A stretch of 48,294 bases of DNA from NCBI GenBank assembly GCA_001825665.1, contig MHXZ01000132.1:1-48294 (forward strand), given 5' to 3'. The translations under genes were made by a program, and so were the position numbers. Of this stretch, positions 8,404 to 16,994 are shown piece after piece (position 1 is the first letter of the stretch; each line of letters starts with the position of its first letter). The stretch comes from Planctomycetes bacterium GWF2_41_51 (GTDB taxonomy: Bacteria; Planctomycetota; Phycisphaerae; Sedimentisphaerales; UBA12454). A model generated the notes under the pieces. That model did no database searches. It was not told the DNA's origin and saw only the letters and a list, made by a program, of their open reading frames with translations.

Positions 8404-9192
8404 TCATTTAGTAATCATCATCTTATTACTGTCGGAGTACTTAGACGGCAGCATTTTAAACTTTCTGCGAAAATGCTGACTGAACCTTGAAGGATCCTGA
8501 TAGCCAACAGCTTTTGCTATTCTATTTATCGGCCAATTGTTATTTTTTATCAACTGTGCAGCCCTTGTCATTCTCAAATGCTGAATATACTCTATAAAAC
8601 TCATTCCATAGGCATTTTTAAAAAGCCTTACCAAATGGCACGGACTAACTTTGGCAATATTTCGTGCGACATATTGTAATCTTATTGTATCATTCAGATT
8701 TAAAGCAATATACGAAACCGCTTTATCGAGGGGTGCACCATTTAAGTTCGCCCCCCTATCGCAATTGGTGATTCGATGCTGGATGCCAGCAAAATATATC
8801 TCCACAGATATTCGAGCTTCTTCAATTTTCCCCTCGCAGATATTATCGACTATGTTCCTATGCCCTTCACATAATATATCCAAATCCGGCCAATAATCCT
8901 GCAAAGTTTTATTAAAAATAATGTGCTGCTTTTGGAAAGTTGTTTCCCAAATTTCAAGCAATTCAGGAATTTGAGCAAATTGGATTATATTCTTATGCAA
9001 TCCTAATTCTGATAGAGCAAAATTTTCATAATCATATTTTCTGGCGAGCTGCAACATTGAATCAAATGCCATAAGAATCAGCGTCGGATCTGTTCCTAAA
9101 GACACTCTTTGGGCGGCTTTACTTGCAGCAAAACCTTCTATCACACTCAAAAGTTCACTTATACTTTTAGCTGAGTTGATTAATGAAAGCAT
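8404..9192 (-). CDS. Hybrid regulator: FCD-like sensor domain fused to AraC-type DNA-binding domain
   Basis: The protein has 262 residues. Residues about 10-140 are all-helical and match the FCD (FadR C-terminal) ligand domain of GntR regulators: FALSELGLHKNI, then EGHRNIVDNICEGKIEEAR. Of the usual metal ligands, H66 and H111 are kept, the Asp is Glu62, and the last His position appears to be Tyr133. The N-terminal winged helix of a GntR protein is absent. Residues about 153-250 instead form a typical AraC/XylS double helix-turn-helix (LQYVARNIAKVSPCHLVRLF; INRIAKAVGYQDPSRFSQHF). It probably senses a sugar acid or carboxylate and activates nearby genes. The start has no strong ribosome site but lies 12 bases after the previous gene's stop, suggesting translational coupling. 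Confidence 0.8.
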   Translation of the reverse strand: MLSLINSAKSISELLSVIEGFAASKAAQRVSLGTDPTLILMAFDSMLQLARKYDYENFALSELGLHKNIIQFAQIPELLEIWETTFQKQHIIFNKTLQDYWPDLDILCEGHRNIVDNICEGKIEEARISVEIYFAGIQHRITNCDRGANLNGAPLDKAVSYIALNLNDTIRLQYVARNIAKVSPCHLVRLFKNAYGMSFIEYIQHLRMTRAAQLIKNNNWPINRIAKAVGYQDPSRFSQHFRRKFKMLPSKYSDSNKMMITK

Positions 9193-9204
9193 TTTTCAAA
9201 ATCA

Positions 9205-10329
9205 TTATTCTAAACCACATACTTTTTTCAGTTTTTCAACAAAATACAAAAAATTCTTATAACTCACATCGTGCGGCAGACCATGATCAAACCAGGGAAC
9301 ATAGCCACCCTTTGCTATTGCCTTGCCAAGTTTTTCGATTTCTCTATCAATAGCATCCGGCCCATGGGCTAATGCTTTTTTGTCAACGCCGCCAAACATC
9401 AACATCCTGGGGTATTTATCTCTGTAAACGGCGACATCCATACCACATTGAACTTCCATAGGAACAACACCATCTATCCCAGCCTCAAGCCAAATTGGAA
9501 TGACCTCATCTATGTAGCCATCACTGTCAAGAATGATGAAAGGCACACCAACTTCACGGAGTTTCTTAACCATAATCTTATATCGAGGCAGCATAAACTG
9601 TCTCATTTGAGGAGCGCCGAGTAAGGTTGATGTTTTATAGCCTATATCTTCCCACAGACAAATCACATCCGGGACAAAATTGGCAAATAACACTTCGACA
9701 CTTTTACAAAACAGTTCTACCACTGTGTCCATCATATCTTCAATCATGGCAGGATCATCATAGAATGCATAAGATAAAGGCTCAACACCCATCATATCTC
9801 TAAGAGAACCATAAAGACTTCCTGCTGCACCAAGAAAAATCACAAGTGGTAAATCGCGGTCGAGCCATTGTTTTTTCTGGTTTTCCCAATCCTGGCCAAT
9901 TCTGTTATCATCCCATTTTAGAAGTTTTTTATATTCTTGCCAATCGCTCCGGCTGGTAACGGGGAATTTTTCAAAATGAGGCATCGACAGATACGCATCT
10001 TTCTTAAACTCGGTACATATAATGCCATACTTGTTGACATAAGTCTCAGATGTATCAGTTTCCTTTAGAACCTTTCTTTCAAATTCAGGATAAGTAAATA
10101 ATTTAGCGTCAGGTATAGCCCACAAGTGCCTTTCAAGCCCCAAATAATCAATTAATCCGGGAATATTGCCTATGAATTCTTTTGGCATGCCTTCTGAAGC
10201 CCAACGCTGGAAAGTGCTTCTCCATATACCGCCAAGAGTAGCAAGCGTGCGCCCGGGCGATTCAAAACGCATAACGGAATAGAACAAGTCACGTTTATTC
10301 ATTTGCTTTATATTTTTTGTGCTTTGCAT
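9205..10329 (-). CDS. Uroporphyrinogen decarboxylase-like (URO-D superfamily) protein
   Basis: From the ATG at 10329 (AAGGA ten bases upstream) the product is 374 residues. An earlier in-frame start at 10392 would overlap GH95 and has no supporting site. The protein is a URO-D/MtaA superfamily TIM barrel: MNKRDLFYSVMRFESPGRTL at the start, FLGAAGSLYGSLRDMMG, VICLWEDIGYKTSTLL and the C-terminal KGGYVPWFDHGLPHDVS. Where corrinoid methyltransferases carry a His-x-Cys-Gly zinc motif, this protein has LDSDGYID, so a zinc-thiol methyltransferase role is not supported. Heme synthesis is also unlikely in a glycosidase operon. The role is unknown; it is probably a cytoplasmic enzyme in sugar catabolism. 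It starts 19 bases after GH95. Confidence 0.75.
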   Translation of the reverse strand: MQSTKNIKQMNKRDLFYSVMRFESPGRTLATLGGIWRSTFQRWASEGMPKEFIGNIPGLIDYLGLERHLWAIPDAKLFTYPEFERKVLKETDTSETYVNKYGIICTEFKKDAYLSMPHFEKFPVTSRSDWQEYKKLLKWDDNRIGQDWENQKKQWLDRDLPLVIFLGAAGSLYGSLRDMMGVEPLSYAFYDDPAMIEDMMDTVVELFCKSVEVLFANFVPDVICLWEDIGYKTSTLLGAPQMRQFMLPRYKIMVKKLREVGVPFIILDSDGYIDEVIPIWLEAGIDGVVPMEVQCGMDVAVYRDKYPRMLMFGGVDKKALAHGPDAIDREIEKLGKAIAKGGYVPWFDHGLPHDVSYKNFLYFVEKLKKVCGLE

Positions 10330-10348
10330 CTTTAAATTTTCCTTATAA

Positions 10349-12718
10349 TTAAATTGATTTGACAAGCTTATAGGTTTTACCCGCGAGGCCATTCCACATA
10401 ATTATTTTATGTTCCGATGCGAAAATCTGTCCATCTGAACTTACAGTCACAGGCATTTGCTCCCAAGGATTAAGAACTTTCAATGGGCCATTACATTCGG
10501 GAGTAACTTTTATATACTTAACTTCGCTGCCATCGTGTTCGGCCTCTACAAGAACCGCTCCCGGTACCCGTAAATCCTTAAAACTTGCTTTTCTTCCTTT
10601 GGCTACCGCAGGAAAACAACGAATAACATCATCCGCGGTTCTTTGAACAAGCATCTCCTGTATGGCAGCGCCTGCACCAAAAAGAGCTTCAATCTGGAAT
10701 ATGGGGCCGGCATCTGAACATTCATCATAGAGACTATTGGGGTCATCGCCATCAATGTGAATTTTACTAATACTGCTAAGCAGACCTTTAAACATATATC
10801 TGTCATAGAGGTGCAAAAGGCAATTTTCGGCAATTTCTGACATTCCAAGATTTGCAGCGATACAAGCCTGGTACGACCAAGACCAGCCGCAAAAACCTTG
10901 CTGCCCATATCTGCGATGAAACTCCAGAAAAGATCTTTTTGCGAACTCAAATTCCTTTGTATCACTGTGCAAACCCAACAACTTAGCAGGAAAAATCGCC
11001 ATCAATCTGCTCGGATGTCTATGTGATTGAGGAATCCAGCCTGCACGTTTGCCATCATGGAAAAAAGCTTCTTCGTAATCTATTAGGAAACCATCAAGCG
11101 ACGGTAAAGAAGGAAGATTTGCTTTAATATCCTTACATTTTTCTATCAATTCATCTTTTTGCTCGAGAATATCTGCCGCTTTACAGACATAATCAAATAG
11201 TGCCGTTATAGAAGCAATATCAATTGCAGAATTACGACCAAATAACTGATAGTATTCACCGTCATCTTCAAACCAATATTGCTCTGGGGAATGTGTCAAT
11301 TCAATATTATATTGGCCGCGGGAATCCTTAATCAATATATCAATGTACAATTGAGCGCAACCGCGAAGGAACGGATAAACTTTTTCACTTAATAATTTTT
11401 TGTCCTGTGTATATAGATATTGCCACCATACATGCTGAGATGTCCATGCAGTTACTGAAGTTTCTAATGCTAATGGAATGCCGGCTATCGGCCTTCCTGA
11501 CCAATCTGCATTAAAAGGAACCGCCAAACCATCTGATTCAAAATTATCACGAGCATATTTTTTGAGAATGTCTTTCCAATCATCAGTCAATTTTTTTACC
11601 AAGGCTGCCTGTAATTCAGGATGATTAGCTTTGCAGGGCATCCATTGGCATTCCTGAACGTTCGTATTAAAATGATAATCCGCATGCCATGGAGATATCT
11701 CATCCTGTACCCATATACCCTGAAGATTTGGCGAAGATTTATCAGCTCTTGTAGAACTTGCCATTGCATAAAGAGCCATTGTCCATAATTTTTCGATGCT
11801 TTTACATTCATGGCTAATGGTTGACTTGCTCCAGAAATTATCCCACCACCGATAATGGTTTTGTTTAATCGTCTCAATGCCAACTTTTTGAACACGGTCC
11901 ATTAACTTATCAGCTTGCGTTTCAAACAAATCAACCTTCGATTCATAAGAAGAGATAGCTCCTATGAGAATGCAGACCTTTCCAAGTTCTCCACCAAATT
12001 TTACATATCCATTAATGCCGAAGTCATTTGCTGAAATATCAGATTTGCCGCCAACCACTTTAACGCACACGGCATAAGCAACATTTTCTGGCAGCAAATG
12101 CCGCATAATTCCTAAATTTTTAGAACATCCAACAGAGTAAGATGGGGGATCGATATATTCGCTGTTAAATCTCTTATATGATATATCTATAACCTGCGTC
12201 GTCTGACTATCAAGCTCAGCAATAAGAACATTTTCACCATCTGGAATAAAAAAATCAGCTTGAAGAGGTTTATACTCAATCGCCCAATTTGCTGCGCGCG
12301 GAGTTGGTTCTACATTTACTAAAATTTCCGCTTTTTCAAAAGACAATTGCTGCTTAAATGATACAGGCTGAACCTTATTCATTAAATTCAATTCAAGCTG
12401 TCCGCATGATATTTGCTGCTGACCATATCTATAAGGATTGTTTTTGTTAAGCTCCCAACCTTTTTTTCGAAAGCTGATATCACCTTCCATTGCCATTTTG
12501 CGAACTTCAGGATATGTGCGTTTCCAATAGGTACCATCTTTGTCAGGATGTCGAAGATCGTTTACATCATGCTTGGAAAAACCTATTTTTAAAGAATCAG
12601 GAGTCCCCCAAACAATTGCACCCAGGTCTCCATTGCCTAAGATATGGCCTTCTGTCCAATGAAGCGCAGGAGAATGTAAAGTGTGAACTTTAACGGGAGG
12701 ATTGACCGATTTGGTCAT
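10349..12718 (-). CDS. GH95-family glycosidase (alpha-L-fucosidase / alpha-L-galactosidase type)
   Basis: The 789-residue length is usual for GH95. The N-terminal beta-sandwich has the family start (ALHWTEGHILGNGDLGAIVW). The helical barrel holds NLQGIW (331-336) and DYHFNTNVQ, with N351 and N353 matching the paired catalytic Asn residues of characterised GH95 enzymes. HSPEQYW carries E479 at the likely general-acid position. There is no signal peptide, so it acts on imported oligosaccharides. GGAG lies nine bases before the ATG. It is the third gene of the operon, 24 bases after the upstream secreted protein. GH95 members act on alpha-1,2-L-fucose or L-galactose; which one applies here is not decided by sequence. 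Confidence 0.88.
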   Translation of the reverse strand: MTKSVNPPVKVHTLHSPALHWTEGHILGNGDLGAIVWGTPDSLKIGFSKHDVNDLRHPDKDGTYWKRTYPEVRKMAMEGDISFRKKGWELNKNNPYRYGQQQISCGQLELNLMNKVQPVSFKQQLSFEKAEILVNVEPTPRAANWAIEYKPLQADFFIPDGENVLIAELDSQTTQVIDISYKRFNSEYIDPPSYSVGCSKNLGIMRHLLPENVAYAVCVKVVGGKSDISANDFGINGYVKFGGELGKVCILIGAISSYESKVDLFETQADKLMDRVQKVGIETIKQNHYRWWDNFWSKSTISHECKSIEKLWTMALYAMASSTRADKSSPNLQGIWVQDEISPWHADYHFNTNVQECQWMPCKANHPELQAALVKKLTDDWKDILKKYARDNFESDGLAVPFNADWSGRPIAGIPLALETSVTAWTSQHVWWQYLYTQDKKLLSEKVYPFLRGCAQLYIDILIKDSRGQYNIELTHSPEQYWFEDDGEYYQLFGRNSAIDIASITALFDYVCKAADILEQKDELIEKCKDIKANLPSLPSLDGFLIDYEEAFFHDGKRAGWIPQSHRHPSRLMAIFPAKLLGLHSDTKEFEFAKRSFLEFHRRYGQQGFCGWSWSYQACIAANLGMSEIAENCLLHLYDRYMFKGLLSSISKIHIDGDDPNSLYDECSDAGPIFQIEALFGAGAAIQEMLVQRTADDVIRCFPAVAKGRKASFKDLRVPGAVLVEAEHDGSEVKYIKVTPECNGPLKVLNPWEQMPVTVSSDGQIFASEHKIIMWNGLAGKTYKLVKSI

Positions 12719-12742
12719 GTTTTATAGCTCCAGAAACTTAAA

Positions 12743-15676
12743 TCAGTTCTTGTTCAAATAAAAACCTTCGGGAAAATTACCCGCTCGGTCAAAAGCTTTC
12801 AATAAAACTTCATCCATCATTAATTGACGTGCTTTAATAATAAGCCCAGCTTGCAAAGAGTTTTCAGCTTTTTCGAGTAACATCAAAGCTTCTTTATTAC
12901 TATCGACATCAATTTGCAATATTTTAATTCCTTCTGCAATCTGTTTTTTAATATCAACTAAATCAGTTTCATCAATAGAAGTTTTAATACCTGATACTCT
13001 GCCGCTGACAATTTTAAAAACCATCAATTCATAAGGCTCAAGTGAGATATTATTAACATCTAATTCCTGTTTCTTTACTACGGCATTAACTTTTAGATCA
13101 TTACCAATCAGTTTAACAGATATAGGCAGATGGCATCTATTTACAATATATCCATATTCCGAACCAACCCATAAAGCAACCGGATCAGAACCTCCAATAT
13201 TCTTATAATCAGTTTTTGGCAAAGCTTTGTACTGCCTGATAAATTCACGAAACATCTCAGGCTGGCCCTGTGTATAACCAAGTCCGCCATCAAACATAAT
13301 GTCCTGCGGCCCGGCAGCCAAAGCCTCGCAATATCGACTAAGATAATGTCTGCCGGCAGGTACCACAATCGCGCAAACGCGGACTTTTTCTTTTTTTGTG
13401 ACTTCCTTTAAATTGAACCATTTAAGCGGAATGTCCGCTTCCATATATTCATTATAATGTCCTATCGCATTAAGCTCTCCGCTAACCTGATTTGGTAATA
13501 ACGTCAATTTCGGTGAGTATTTTGGCATTATATTAAGAGGGTCATATTCACGACGACCAAATGGATATCTTCTGGAATCGATAAAAACCAGGCCTTCAAT
13601 ATTGGAAAAAGCATCAGGATACATAACGCCATAAATGTCCGGGGTTTCGAAGAAATTAATATATAATTTCAGATCACTTCGCACGAGACGTACATCCCCT
13701 ACTAATCTTTTGTAAAATCTTGCAAGCGAAATACTTCTCCACCGCTGCCATGAAGACCATTGATTATTTTTCAGCCATTCATATCTTTTTGCAAATCTAT
13801 CTTCTCCCTGGAATTCAGGGACTTGAGTCTTAAGTTCTTTTTCATATTTTTTTATACTGTAATCATCAAAGCCTGATGTATAGCCATTAAAAAATATCCA
13901 GCCGCTCATCTGCCAATCCATCCAGCGAAGCGATACTCCCTTCAAAGCGGTCGAATCAGCACATGTTCGAGCAACTTCAACAACGAGTTTACTTGCCCAT
14001 TCCTGCACAGCAGGATGCAAAGGATTCAACAACTGCTGGCCTTTGGTGTCTCTGGTGTAAATATCCTGACCATTTGCCAAATCCTTAATTGATTCCTGCA
14101 AACCCCTCGGTGAAGGCTGTAATTCAGGAACATACGACAGACCATTCTTTTCTGCTGTCAAAAGCATTATCCTCATCGGTGGGCTTGTGTAATTCTCTAT
14201 GGCAGCTTGGCCCCTTTTTCTATTTCCATCTAGAACATCAGAAGCCCAGGTTGCCTGACCATATACTGTCGCAGTATCCCATATCGTATCGACACCCACA
14301 TGCCTGCACCATTTAGCATATTTATCAGCAGCATTCACCGTTTCAGTAAGGCTATTATCTTTAGCTCCATAATAAATCATCCAACGCATAGGCTCTTCGT
14401 AATAAAAACCCATTGAACGAGTAGTTTCGCTTAACTTAAATTCATCAAGCTCACCTTCTAATTCATATATTCTTATCCTGGATACCGTTGCCCGAAGCCC
14501 TTTTTGCCATGTCAAGAAAAACAGCATAAAATCATTTTGACGTGGAACAATATGCATAGCATAGGTCTGCATTTTATTCGATAAAGGATATTCTCCGCCG
14601 CAAACAATGCCACCATCTATAGGATGAGGCAAATCTTCTGTAAATTCATATTGGTCAAAAAAGCTTACTGTGAATGTTCTTAAATTGTCATCCGGATAAT
14701 CAATTTCCAGCCTGTACCATGACCCAGGTTTTTTAATATTGATATTGTACGCAAACCAGCTTGGATTAGCTCTGTTGATATATAAACCGGAATCGCCGGA
14801 TTCTATATATTCCCCTGCGATACTGCTTTGTTTACGTATCCCATCTGGAGATTGCAACTCTGGCAGGATTTCCCGACAATCAATCTCTTCGGTTAGTATC
14901 CATTTAGCTTCTTTTTCTGACATCAACGGTTTATTATCCGTGTCAATACCATAAACAGTTAAAGGTGCTGCAGCGTACTTATCATTAACTTTAAACAAAA
15001 CTTCGGCTTTGCCCTCAAAGTCGATGGGAATCGAAATCTTTTTTTCAAACCAATTGCCTTTACTCTTAACATTTATCACTTCTATGATTTTAATTTTGCC
15101 TTCGATGTTACATAAAACGTCAAGTCTGTAATTTTCAACATTTAGTGGTTCGGCTGTAATCTTAACTTTTAACACATCACCTTTTTTCCAATAAGCCTGA
15201 TGATTTTCAAATTTTACTATAACCCTGCTTTTTGGATTTTCGGTTCTAACAATCTTAACTGATTTTACCCACGCAATTCCGGGGTGCCAATCTCTAAAAA
15301 TCTTAAGTTTGTTAACACCTTGATTAAATTTTACATTGCACACCTTGTAAAAATCTTTTTCATTACCTAACTTTGTATTTTTTACCGGCGTTTCAATAAC
15401 CAATGCATCATTTATATAATATTTTTGTTCCCAATCCGGAGCTTTAGTTTCGATCCATAATTCATAAATCCCCTCCTGCACAGCTTCAAATTCCCACTCA
15501 ACCCATCCATTGCCACGTATAAATCCTTTTTCTTTTATTCCTGCCAAGTCATTATCAGTTAATTCTAATTTGTCGATATCAGAAAGGCCGAGATTAATCA
15601 CCGAATCAGTCGCGGCAAGAACCTGAATAGATAAAATTGAAAAAATTAAAATTAAAATCCTTGCAGAAATGGTCAT
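12743..15676 (-). CDS. Large secreted protein with TIM-barrel-like core, unassigned glycosidase candidate
   Basis: A 977-residue protein with a signal peptide (hydrophobic 6-20, VLAA). Residues about 25-145 look like a jelly-roll carbohydrate-binding module (GNGWVEWEFEAVQEGIYELW). About 150-245 is an Ig-like strand region. About 265-405 and 410-870 match the central part of the 1682-residue protein at 16995-22043. The core has alternating strand/helix character and conserved stretches LNPLHPAVQEWASKLV, KGVSLRWMDW and FDDYSIKKYEKEL. The C-terminus is a helical region (about 905-965). I cannot name a CAZy family. Its ATG overlaps the lacI stop by four bases (ATGA) with GGAGAAG inside the lacI end, so it is translationally coupled to the regulator. 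Confidence 0.7.
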   Translation of the reverse strand: MTISARILILIFSILSIQVLAATDSVINLGLSDIDKLELTDNDLAGIKEKGFIRGNGWVEWEFEAVQEGIYELWIETKAPDWEQKYYINDALVIETPVKNTKLGNEKDFYKVCNVKFNQGVNKLKIFRDWHPGIAWVKSVKIVRTENPKSRVIVKFENHQAYWKKGDVLKVKITAEPLNVENYRLDVLCNIEGKIKIIEVINVKSKGNWFEKKISIPIDFEGKAEVLFKVNDKYAAAPLTVYGIDTDNKPLMSEKEAKWILTEEIDCREILPELQSPDGIRKQSSIAGEYIESGDSGLYINRANPSWFAYNINIKKPGSWYRLEIDYPDDNLRTFTVSFFDQYEFTEDLPHPIDGGIVCGGEYPLSNKMQTYAMHIVPRQNDFMLFFLTWQKGLRATVSRIRIYELEGELDEFKLSETTRSMGFYYEEPMRWMIYYGAKDNSLTETVNAADKYAKWCRHVGVDTIWDTATVYGQATWASDVLDGNRKRGQAAIENYTSPPMRIMLLTAEKNGLSYVPELQPSPRGLQESIKDLANGQDIYTRDTKGQQLLNPLHPAVQEWASKLVVEVARTCADSTALKGVSLRWMDWQMSGWIFFNGYTSGFDDYSIKKYEKELKTQVPEFQGEDRFAKRYEWLKNNQWSSWQRWRSISLARFYKRLVGDVRLVRSDLKLYINFFETPDIYGVMYPDAFSNIEGLVFIDSRRYPFGRREYDPLNIMPKYSPKLTLLPNQVSGELNAIGHYNEYMEADIPLKWFNLKEVTKKEKVRVCAIVVPAGRHYLSRYCEALAAGPQDIMFDGGLGYTQGQPEMFREFIRQYKALPKTDYKNIGGSDPVALWVGSEYGYIVNRCHLPISVKLIGNDLKVNAVVKKQELDVNNISLEPYELMVFKIVSGRVSGIKTSIDETDLVDIKKQIAEGIKILQIDVDSNKEALMLLEKAENSLQAGLIIKARQLMMDEVLLKAFDRAGNFPEGFYLNKN

Positions 15677-16716
15677 TTTTTAACTTCTCCCAATGTAGCC
15701 CCGTTGACAAAATGAGTATCGACCGATTTCATCGGTTCAAGAACCTCTTTGCCTAAAGTTAATGATTTTAACATATTCATAGCTTCTGTAACCATCGATT
15801 TGAAATCCTGCTCAACTGTGGCCAGTTTAGGATAATTTTGCTGAGCAATCCATGCTGAACCCCAGCTGACTACACTTAAATCCTCTGGAATTTTCATTCC
15901 AAGTTCGGTCGCTGCAAACACAACTGCTCTTGCAATCAAAATACCATGACAAATTACAGCAGTAGGCCTTTCCTGTGCTGTCAAGATGCTGCGTGCCCAT
16001 TTAATACTTTCTTCGGATTGAACACTGCCATAATCCAATACATCATGACCAAAAATACGAATCCACGAATCATGATTAATATCAACAATGCCTGAACGAA
16101 CAGCATTTTGAAAACCGCCCATTGCTTTTCGATGAAGCAAGTATCGCTGGGGACCACCGGCATAAGCAATCCTTCTATGTCCTAAAGCAACCAATCTGTT
16201 TATAGCATCAACAATGCCGGCTTCTGCATTAGTTATCACGCAATATCTCGAAGGTTCATCGATAGATACACAGGGATAATTATTCCATTCTTCCAATTGG
16301 CTTCGCAGTTTATCGCCAACATCTCCTACGATAATCGATCCATCAACGAGACTTGAAGTCATTTGCTGAGGAAGTATCTCATCTTCTCCCTCGCGATGAA
16401 TATCGACCATATATTGTGTGCTATTCTCATTGCAGGCTTCAACAAAACAAGCGAGAATCGGGGCATTAAAGTCCATCGACAGCGCCGCCTGAGCATTTCT
16501 TCCGTTTAATATGCATCCAATTCTGTCTGTCTTCATCGAACGCAAAATCTGTCCGGCTGCATGAGGATGATAGTTTAATTCCTTGGCGATTCGCCTGATT
16601 TCGTCAGCTTTTTCAGTGCTTATTTGAGAAGAACCGCTCATCGCCATAGATACAGCAGCGCGCGAAACGCCTGCTCTTTTTGCAACATCCACGGAAGTAA
16701 CTCGTTTCACAGCCAT
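15673..16716 (-). CDS. LacI-family transcriptional repressor
   Basis: The 347-residue length is normal for the family. The N-terminal helix-turn-helix reads TSVDVAKRAGVSRAAVSMAM, followed by the hinge region HPHAAGQILRSMKTDRIG. The rest is the periplasmic-binding-protein-like sugar sensor (GHRRIAYAGGPQRYLL, PTAVICHGILIARAV, PEDLSVVSWGSAW, LATVEQDF). AAGGTGG precedes the ATG by four bases. It heads the six-gene operon and faces the divergent gene at 16995. Both promoters carry a shared near-palindrome (16738-16753 and 16908-16923) at the expected transcription start, suggesting it represses itself, its operon and the large secreted protein until a sugar ligand appears. Confidence 0.92.
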   Translation of the reverse strand: MAVKRVTSVDVAKRAGVSRAAVSMAMSGSSQISTEKADEIRRIAKELNYHPHAAGQILRSMKTDRIGCILNGRNAQAALSMDFNAPILACFVEACNENSTQYMVDIHREGEDEILPQQMTSSLVDGSIIVGDVGDKLRSQLEEWNNYPCVSIDEPSRYCVITNAEAGIVDAINRLVALGHRRIAYAGGPQRYLLHRKAMGGFQNAVRSGIVDINHDSWIRIFGHDVLDYGSVQSEESIKWARSILTAQERPTAVICHGILIARAVVFAATELGMKIPEDLSVVSWGSAWIAQQNYPKLATVEQDFKSMVTEAMNMLKSLTLGKEVLEPMKSVDTHFVNGATLGEVKK

Positions 16717-16737
16717 AATTCCACCTTACCGAATCTA

Positions 16738-16753
16738 ATTTACACGTATAAGT
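16738..16753. promoter_or_regulatory. Candidate LacI operator O1
   Basis: ATTTACACGTATAAGT is a near-palindrome centred on ACGT and shares its core with the site at 16908-16923. It overlaps the -10 end of the lacI promoter, consistent with autorepression. LacI-family operators are typically 14-20 bp palindromes with a central CG. Confidence 0.65.
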
Positions 16754-16780
16754 TTAACATATATAGAATCTGCAAGTCAA
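16751..16780 (-). promoter_or_regulatory. Promoter of the lacI operon
   Basis: On the minus strand TTGACT (16775-16780) and TAAACT (16751-16756) are 18 bases apart; TTAAAC one base over gives a 17-base spacer. The candidate operator overlaps the downstream edge of the -10 box. Confidence 0.55.
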
Positions 16781-16878
16781 GCCATTTCATTCCGCACAAT
16801 AAACATCTCTTTATGTATTGCGACATAACATATTACAATCTAAATACTTATAAAAAAATAAAATAAATCGTAAATTTC

Positions 16879-16906
16879 TTGCACTTATAAACAAATATGT
16901 TAAAAT
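16879..16906 (+). promoter_or_regulatory. Promoter of the 1682-residue secreted protein
   Basis: TTGCAC (16879-16884) and TAAAAT (16901-16906) are 16 bases apart. The operator at 16908-16923 covers the expected start of transcription, leaving a leader of about 80 bases before the ATG at 16995. Confidence 0.55.
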
Positions 16907-16907
16907 C

Positions 16908-16923
16908 ACTTACACGTGTTAGT
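16908..16923. promoter_or_regulatory. Candidate LacI operator O2
   Basis: ACTTACACGTGTTAGT is palindromic except for one T/T pair, with a perfect ACACGTGT core. It lies immediately after the -10 box of the rightward promoter, the mirror image of O1 at the divergent promoter. Confidence 0.7.
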
Positions 16924-16994
16924 AATCTGTTTTTATATTTATGTTTTTATTTTGATTATGAAACAATGTTAGAATATTAGAGAGAAAAGAAAAC

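Noticed and set aside
9205-10329. True uroporphyrinogen decarboxylase (hemE)
   Set aside because: No heme genes nearby, sugar-operon context and a divergent active-site region; the same applies to 27497-28555.
10603-10965. 120-codon minus-strand frame inside GH95
   Set aside because: It is in a different frame of a well-supported gene, with no start signals.
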